From Arabidopsis thaliana (taxonomy: Eukaryota; Streptophyta; Magnoliopsida; Brassicales; Brassicaceae): 64,000 nt of DNA. The position numbers and the translations under genes were made by a program. The stretch is from contig NC_003076.8 in NCBI RefSeq assembly GCF_000001735.4, positions 12,899,835 to 12,963,834 of the forward strand, given 5' to 3'. This document shows positions 57,123-64,000 of the stretch, one piece after another. How positions within the stretch are numbered: position 1 is the first letter of the stretch; each line of letters opens with the position of its first letter. The notes beneath the pieces were generated by a model. The model was not told where the DNA came from, made no database searches, and saw nothing but the letters and a program-made list of their open reading frames with translations.

Positions 57123-60100
57123 CACTACAAGAAAACACTGGCAAAACCAACAGATTTAGTAACGAACTCATATCCGTCGGTTTTTACTGACATAAAACAG
57201 ACGGAATAACGACGAAATTAGTTTCATATGTGAGTTTGTCGGGAGTTATTCAAAACTACCGACGGAATAGCGATGGATTACTGGAATCGGATTGCCGGGC
57301 CAATGAGATGATCTATTGGAGACAAGATGAAAACCGCAAAAGATGTCGATTATGTCGCAAACCGCGATATCAAGAAACGAGTGGTAGAGTTCCTGTTCCA
57401 TATAAGCGGATGTGGTATTTACCGTTAGGGGATAGGTTGAAGAGGTTATATCAATCCGATCGAACGGCCGGGCCAATGAGATGGCATGTAGAGCATAGTA
57501 GAGGAGAAGAAATTACTCATCCTTCAGAGGCAGAAGCATGGAGACATTTTCAATCTGTTTATCCGGATTTTGCGTTTGAGCCACGCAACGTCTACCTCGG
57601 ATTATCTACAGATGGTTTCAACCCATTTGGGAAGCATGGAAGACAATATTCATTATGGCCAGTAATTGTAAAACCTTACAACTTACCGCCAACTTTGTGT
57701 ATGCGTCGAGAGTTTCTATTCCTCTCTATTCTTGTTCCCGGTCCCGAACATCCTAAGAGATCGCTTGATGTGTTTCTTTATCCATTAATTTATGAGTTGC
57801 AAATGTTATGGAACCAAGGAGTTAAAGCGTATGATGTTTCATTGCAGCAGAACTTTCAGATGCGCGCTGTCCTTTTGTGGACCATTAGCGATTTTCCAGC
57901 ATATGGAATGTTATCTGGATGGTCAACTCATGGAAGGTTATCGTGTTATTATTGTCAAGATAACACTGATGCATTCCAACTTAAGCACGGACGAACGACG
58001 TGTTGGTTTGATTGTCATCGAAGATTTCTCCCGAAAGATCATCCATATCGTAGGGCCAACTCGTTATTTAAGAAGAACAAGAAAGTCTTTGATGACTCTC
58101 CTCCTGAGTTAGACGGTGATTATTGTTTGACTCAGTTACAAGACTTTGGTGCTGAGAGAACTCCCGATTGTGGAGGTAACGGACATGCTCCTTTTGATGG
58201 TGTTGGTGAGCATCACAATTGGCATAAGAAGAGTATTTTTTGGGAGTTGCCATATTGGAAAGATCTTTTGTTAAGGCATAATCTTGATGTCATGCAAATT
58301 GAGAAGAACTTCTTTGACAACATGATGAACACCATCCTAAACGTCCTAGGAAAGACAAAAGACAATTTAAAGTCTAGACTAGATTTGCCAGAGATTTGCT
58401 GTCGTCATGAGCGACACGTAATGGCGAATGGAAAATGTCCAAACTGGTTACATGCAACTTCAAAGCAACGGTTCTTCGAGTGGATTATCCATGATGTTAA
58501 ATTCCCAGACGGATATGCATCTAATTTGCGTAATTGTGTTGATACTAGAGAAGGGAAGTTTATTGGAATGAAGAGTCATGATTGTCATGTTGTGATGCAG
58601 CACCTTCTCCCATTTGCCTTTGCACATCTTTTACCGGAAAGCGTCCACAAAGCAATTGCAAGTACATTTAAATATTTTAATTTAATAATTAATTACTCAT
58701 ACTTTTGATTTATTTATGTGTTACATTTTATAAATAATATTATAAAGTAATATATTAATTTTTAAAAAATTAATTTTATATATTAAAATGCAGGTGTTGG
58801 CGCATTCTTCCGTGATCTATGCACGAGGTCACTTACAGTGGATGGTATTCGTAATTTGGAAAACAATATACCGATTATTCTCTACAATTTTGAGAAGATA
58901 TTTCCACCGTCTTTCTTTGATGTTATGGAACATCTATCAGTCCACCTCCCACGAGAAGCAGCACTAGGTGGCCCTGTTCAATATCGGTGGATGTATCCTT
59001 TTGAGCGTTACATGTTCCATTTAAAGAAAAAGGTGAAAAATTTGAGCAAAGTCGAAGGTTCTATTGTGGCACAAAGCATCAATGAAGAAGCCTCAAATTT
59101 TGCCGAATATTACTTCCGTCTGAAGTTCGTACGAAGAAGACGTCCTTCTCGGCATGATGATGGCGGTGAGAGATCAACGTATCCGGTATATGTCCCAAAC
59201 TTGTTTACAGAAATCGGACGAGTGAGTGGAAAAGGTAAAAAACGGAAGCTATTAGAGCAAGGCATGCTCACTTGCTCATGTACATTCTCACCAATTGCGA
59301 TGATATTCGAGAATATGAAAGGTATATAGTACATAATATTATATATGTGTTCATAATAATTTCTATTTTCTACCAAATTAATGATTTTTTTTTTTTATGA
59401 TAGGATTTACATGGGTGTAATACGTTTTTACTATCCAGACTACACAGAAGATCAACTTAATCTCCTTAAACAAAGAGATTTTCCATCTTGGCTGAAATAT
59501 TACGTTAGTGTCACATATTTCGTTTTGTTAATTCAAAATAATTAATAAATTTATTAATTGTTAACAAGTATGGTTTGTATTCTATTATAGGTATCCGACG
59601 AAGTTGAAAAAGGTCATACATTTCCAACATGGTTACTAGAGTTTGTCAACGGCCCAATATACATTACGACATCGTACCCACAGTATTGCACTAGGGGTTT
59701 TGCTTTTAGAATTCGCGAGGATGGAAATACGAGGACGATGGCGGATTACGGTATATCTACTCGTTCCGGTGATGATGGTTACTACGGTGTCCTTTCGGAA
59801 ATTTTGGAAGTTCGGTATCCGGGTATGATGAACTTGAGGTGCATAGTATTTCTCTGTGATTGGTACGATCCTTATATTAACCGAGGTGTAAAAGTTGACA
59901 AATTTGGTGTTATATCGGTAAATCCGAGACAGAGATTACTCAAATACGATTCATTCATCCTTGCATCACAAGCTGACCAAGTATGCTCATCATTCTCTAT
60001 TTTTATAACAAATAATTTCAATATATATATATATATATACACTAATAATTGTAATTTTTTTTAGGTGTGTTACATTCGATATCCTCGAATTACGTATAGG

Positions 60101-60640
60101 GATGACCTTTGGATAACAGTGACGCCTATAAACCCAAGAGGAAAAGTTTATGGAGTTGGTACTAATGATCCTTTACAGTCAAGCGAAAGTTGTAACATTC
60201 CCCCGGTCGAACATTCCCTTGGCGTTGACCTTGTTGTTGATTTTACCATGTTCGGGGACGCCACGATTCATTCGGAGTCAGAGGATTCTATTGGGGAAAT
60301 TGATGATGATTCAGATTCTATATCTTCGGATTATTCATCGGATTCAGAGTAGTTAGTTACTATGTTGTAATTTACTATAAATATGTTTTACTATAATTAA
60401 TTTATACTTACTAATAAATTACAAAAATTTAATGAAAAATTTATTTATGTTTTTATGTATTTATTTTTTATATATTTAAAAATAAATAGATTCAACTCTA
60501 TGTAAAAATTGAATAAAACAAAAAAACGGATTAAAAATTTTCGTTCTGTCAGTAATCCGTTGGTTCTTGAAACATAACCGACGGATTACCGACGATACAT
60601 AAGAATATCGTCGACTACTGTCTTATAAAAATTTATTAAC
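57123..60640 (+). mobile_element. CACTA (En/Spm) element with transposase, right terminus missing
   Basis: Left terminus CACTACAAGAAAACACTGGC at 57123, followed by sub-terminal CCGTCGG/CCGACGGA motifs (57175-57270). The gene occupies about 57290-60352. Right sub-terminal motifs CCGACGGATTACCGACG are at about 60579-60595, but no inverted CACTA end is found before the Helitron at 60643, so the last bases are lost or displaced. Confidence 0.85.
57284..60352 (+). CDS. CACTA transposase, TnpD/Transposase_21 type, N-terminally truncated
   Basis: Exon 1 is open for nearly 1.4 kb to donor GTACAT at about 58662. It shows YLGLSTDGFNPFGKHGRQYS (first acidic residue), SLDVFLYPLIYELQMLW, FPAYGMLSGWSTHGRLSCYY and LRHNLDVMQIEKNFFDNMM, the conserved blocks of Transposase_21 (PF02992). 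Exon 2 (58794 to about 59321) carries the DUF4218 region (PREAALGGPVQYRWMYPFER). Later exons (59405 to about 59505, 59592 to about 59979, 60065-60352) carry the DUF4216 region (FLCDWYDPYINRGVKVDKFG) and an acidic Asp/Ser-rich tail. A stop in the small third exon (GFTWV then TAA) may mean a different splice site. The N-terminal transposase-associated zinc-finger domain is missing and the true start is unknown; methionines at 57230 and 57308 are in frame. Compared with the rest of the window it is well preserved. Confidence 0.8.
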
Positions 60641-60642
60641 AA

Positions 60643-61446
60643 CTAGAATGTGACCCGTGGTACACCACGGGTTAATTATTTTTTGTTTTATAAATGAAGA
60701 AGTTGTTGTGTATAATATGTATTGTTGTTTTTGTTGTTTAATACACCTTTCGGTAAGGTTATATATAGTTTTTATTAAGTCGTAAGTTTATGATATTAAT
60801 AAGTCTAATATTATTTTATCTTCTAAGACTTGACCCGTGATACACTATAAAATAATATAATATGTTTTATTCATAAAGTTTTGTATCTAAATTATATAAT
60901 TTAAACTTTCAGTGTTTTTAACTTTGTATTACAATTAGTAACTTTGCATTACAATTAGATATTTAGATGTGTTAAAAAAGATTAACATTAGAGGTATCAA
61001 AGAAGATTCACTCTTATTTTAATATACAATAATGTTGATTTTTAAAAAACCAACAAAAAGTATATTTTTCTAACTAAAAATTTAAAATTAAAATTATATT
61101 TGTTATGTTACTATTATTTGTTTTGTTTAGTGTTAAAGATTATATATTTGTACTCTGATTGTTAATTCTAAGATTCCACCTTGAAAATATTGGGGAATCC
61201 TAAGATAATTTGTAAAGTTTTATTAAAAATATTTGAGGTAATAATCTTTAATTAGTAAATATTGTGTTAAAACTTAATAATCTTTGATTATTGATTTTTT
61301 TGTCCATATTTCACCAAACATTTTTATTTAAAAACATATCATTCGAGTGTATTGAAATAATGATTTTATTGTAGAATTTGAGTATATTGTATGTGTATTG
61401 TTAGTTTGTTTTAGTTAAAAAAGAAATCAATTTGTTATAGTATAGA
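60643..61446 (-). mobile_element. 804-bp non-autonomous Helitron
   Basis: On the minus strand it begins TCTATACTATAACAAATTG at 61446, preceded by A, and ends CCGTGGTGTACCACGGGTCA, CATT and CTAG at 60643, followed by T. The hairpin at about 60656-60673 has a 7-bp or longer GC-rich stem. No coding sequence. A second hairpin-like phrase GACCCGTGATACAC near 60831 hints at an older nested end. It truncates or abuts the CACTA right end. Confidence 0.75.
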
Positions 61447-62159
61447 TTATAATATATGTATCTTTAGTCTTGATGAATTATTTTAATAACAGTGATCAAT
61501 TGTTTGTCCAAAAAATTGTATTTGTAATGTAAAGGATTTTAAAAATTACATTGTGTATATTAGAAAGCAAAAAAATAATATTTTACTATAATTGACCTTT
61601 AGTATATGGTTACATGAACTGGTTTGAGTTTTAACAATCCCTTAAAATTATTTGAAAAAAGTAAACAGAACAAAATAAAATAAAAAAAATATTTGTAGCG
61701 AAAAACAAAAGCAAAGTCAAGTAGTTTTGTCCTTCATGTAAAGTTTAGTAGTAAATCCGCCATGTAACTCCTCACCTCCGTCCTAATCATCTCCGGCACC
61801 TCTGTCATGAACTCCCACCGAATACACCAAATATCACATTCGCTTTTTCATCTTCTAACTTCCCCTTGCTCTTCCTTCCTAATCGGAAACAGCTCCGCCG
61901 TGTAACCACCATCCTTAACCATATTCTGGTTTAGTTGAATCGGCTCGTTGAATCGAACTGTCTCCTCAGTCAAAGGAAGAGAGAATCTTCCTCTTGCAAC
62001 ACGACACTAAACAAATAAAAAAAACATCATGACAGTTACGTGGAAGTAGGAAGAGAGAATCTTCCCTTTGCATAGAATGCATGAAAAGCTACAGCGAGAA
62101 AAACACAATCCTGCACATTTAAAAAGATTCATTTTTATTAAATTATTAGTTATTTTTTG
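61447..62159. other. Intergenic, AT-rich then a mixed stretch
   Basis: 61447-61720 is AT-rich with nothing recognised. 61740-62000 is less AT-rich and could contain a degraded exon on the minus strand (open for about 30 codons around NQNMVKDGGYTAELF), but no family is recognised. The phrase GGAAGAGAGAATCTTCC occurs near 61975 and 62050. Confidence 0.4.
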
Positions 62160-62609
62160 CTACTTGCATGATCGCAATTGCAGCCAGAAAATCTTCGCAT
62201 CTTCCTTGCATAGAATTTTGCTACCATTTTTGTTCATCTCCTCCACCTGCAAATATACAATACCATAAAGAGCAGTGCACCCGCATTTAGAATTCTGTCA
62301 AGAGGATAAATTTGGAAAACAAATTTATTTAAAAAGTCTCACCTTTGAGAGTAAGGACCAAATGGATGATCATAGCCTGTATTACATTGAGGGCTGAATT
62401 CCTAGCTGCTTTTAAAGATTCAGTGTCCGCCTATAAAAGAGAAGTTCTAAATGATGACTACATTCTTGAACCAATCCAATTTAATTTCCATGAATAGTCG
62501 TAAAAGCAATAGTGTATATACCTTTGTTACTTCAGTGGCTAGAAGGTTGGGAGTGTTTACTTCTAAATCGGATATGGCTCCAACTAAAGAACTAACATAG
62601 TCTCACCAT
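62160..62609 (-). pseudogene. QWRF-motif (DUF566/augmin-8-like) gene C-terminal exons
   Basis: Three exon-like pieces with consensus-type splice signals: 62609-62522 (DYVSSLVGAISDLEVNTPN), 62430-62343 (ADTESLKAARNSALNVIQAM) and 62246-62160 (VEEMNKNGSKILCKEDAK, ending in TAG). The order and spacing resemble the end of QWRF-domain proteins, microtubule-binding augmin subunit 8-like factors, where an acidic SSLxxAxxALxxxT segment precedes SAxxVMQAM and a VEEMN block. An in-frame TGA right after the first splice site (62605 region) suggests decay. The family call is by recall and moderate. Confidence 0.5.
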
Positions 62610-62685
62610 CTGTGCACATATTTATCCATAAGCATAGCATAGTCTAATGAATACAAAGACAGTATACAACAGAGACACAGCATAC

Positions 62686-64000
62686 CTGATCGTTTAATAG
62701 TGAGTTAAGTTTGATCTTTAGCTTTAACTGTTGTAGTTCTGCTATCGCATGCCACCCATTGAATAGAGTTTCCTGAAAGTCATACCTTAAAGCTAGCGTC
62801 CCAATTCCCAATATCCAATTTGGTATGAGTTCCTTTAACATCATATAATCTTGAGGTTGTTTCTCTATTAATTCCTTTAAACCAAGTTCTTCCTCTTCTA
62901 GATTCTTCGGTTTAACATCATATACATCGTTAAACAACTCTGTCAATGGTTGTTTCTCCCACTTCTCCGCAGCCTGAATCGCTTGCAGAAGCTACAAACA
63001 CACACACAACCAACTAAAACGGTTAAAATAACATCAAACTTAACATCAAGAATGTAGCGGTTTTCCGAATCATTACCTGTTTTCTCGCGTTTGATCTTAG
63101 CTTTGATTCATCTTCCTCACTCCACCATCCGTTATCTTCCACCGATTTCCTGAATCTATTCACAGAGTTTCTCGACATTTTCCAGTACTGAATTTCATCC
63201 GCCGCCCTGTACTTAGTTGAATCATCTGATGTAGAATGATGTCCTACTCTATATATCATCATCTGCCACACAAAAATAAAGCAACAACAATCTTATTTCA
63301 CCAAAGTCAAACGTTGTAAACTTTGAGACAAATCTTTAGTATAGTTTTTTACCTCAATGAGAACAGGTCTTTGTTCTGTTACAGCCATTTCTCGAGCTGA
63401 ACATACCGCACTATAAACCGCGAGTGCATCATTACCGTCCACACGAATGCTTCGGATTCCGTAAGCTTGACCTTTCACAACAATTCCATCACCTGTAGTC
63501 AAACCAAATAAGCTCACATTAAAACAGTGGATTTATTTTGGTCTCTTTTGTAATGAAAAAAACAGAGGAAGTTAAGTTAGTTTCATACTTCTAAACTGTT
63601 CTGAGATATGAGTACTAATCGCCCAACCGTTGTTCCGACATATAAACACAACCGGAGCTTCCATTACCGCCGCAAAATTCAATCCGGCGTGGAAATCTCC
63701 CTACTCCCAAACAACCAAACCCCAAAAACTACGTAAATTTCAATTCTTGAAATGTTGATTCTTATGGAAAGAAATGAGAATTAATAAAGATTATAAACCT
63801 CGCTTGTGCCACCATCTCCGATGAATGTAACAGCACAAGCATTCTTCTCCCAACAATCTTTAGCTTTGGATAAACCTCATGACACAAGCTAGCGTCCCAA
63901 CATCTTATCAGCCTACAAATGATTGTTGCAACAGAAAAAACAGTTATGAAGAAAAACTAATTAACACCTATCCAAATAAATATGAATCTTTCATAAAATC
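62686..64000 (-). pseudogene. Branched-chain 2-oxoacid dehydrogenase E1-alpha-like, fused to QWRF-like sequence
   Basis: Exons on the minus strand: upper limit uncertain to 63799 (NACAVTFIGDGGTSE, with the ThDP-binding GDG), 63702 to about 63589 ([28 protein letters not shown]), about 63492-63353 (KGQAYGIRSIRVDGNDALAV), 63263-63077 (YRVGHHSTSDDSTKYRAADE, the phosphorylation-loop region) and 62991-62686. All have GT/AG-type borders. The parent enzyme is the mitochondrial E1-alpha subunit that decarboxylates branched-chain 2-oxoacids. The last exon follows the E1-alpha C-terminus to KQPQDY near 62844. Then, instead of the family's short ending, it continues in frame into [20 protein letters not shown] and [16 protein letters not shown], which fits a QWRF-domain protein. 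Upstream exons (targeting peptide, first half) are outside the window or missing, and sequence before GDG (63850-63910) is disturbed. I recall an E1-alpha-like locus on A. thaliana chromosome 5 (At5g34780) that may be the same; not verified. Confidence 0.75.

Overview
This window looks like pericentromeric heterochromatin of a Brassicaceae plant, probably Arabidopsis or a close relative. It is AT-rich and intron-containing, and it is packed with Athila-type and Tat-type Ty3/Gypsy elements, Helitrons, a MULE and CACTA elements nested in one another. No clearly intact host gene is present. Three stretches of host-gene origin are visible: a WRN-exonuclease-like exon and a UPRT-domain fragment inside the MULE, and a branched-chain keto-acid dehydrogenase E1-alpha fragment fused to a second gene at the right edge.

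Layout. 1-2762: 5' part of a minus-strand Ty3/Gypsy element (gag, tRNA-iMet primer site, 1.9-kb LTR), inserted in an RPA-like gene. 2763-18354: degraded autonomous Helitron with two RPA-like pseudogenes, a RepHel pseudogene (HUH Rep plus Pif1-type helicase) and a 3' hairpin ending in CTAG. Its tail is interrupted by a 4.6-kb MULE (13590-18177; 9-bp target duplication) carrying the host-gene fragments. 18355-19897: about 3.4 copies of a ~448-bp tandem repeat, into which the Helitron appears to have inserted. 19898-25337: 3' part of a plus-strand Athila-like element (family A1), interrupted by a CACTA element (20666-23933). 25338 to about 48475: a minus-strand A1 element whose 3' LTR meets the previous one head to head. 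It holds a solo family-A2 LTR (30982-32598), a post-insertion rearrangement (28.3-31.4 kb), and a complete nested plus-strand A3 element (35565-46185, TSD atagc). The A3 element in turn holds a solo Tat LTR (38794-39312, TSD gtaac) and a Tat pol fragment (about 40733-44750). 48476-51226: 3' end of a plus-strand Tat element. 51227-56161: 3' part of a plus-strand A2 Athila with its LTR. 56162-57055: Tat antisense-ORF fragment. 57123 to about 60640: CACTA element with a largely open transposase gene. 60643-61446: 804-bp non-autonomous Helitron. 62160-64000: E1-alpha/QWRF-like chimera on the minus strand.

The genes do not form a pathway; they are layers of insertions. Target-site duplications give a relative order: the minus A1 element is older than A3 and the A2 solo LTR, and A3 is older than its Tat insertions. 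Points most worth a second look are the gene-capturing MULE, the E1-alpha/QWRF-like chimera, the TCGATCGA-centred motifs iterated in three Athila families, the inverted Athila pair, and the twin RPA genes of the Helitron. Assignments rest on reading translated sequence and termini by eye; no database search was run.
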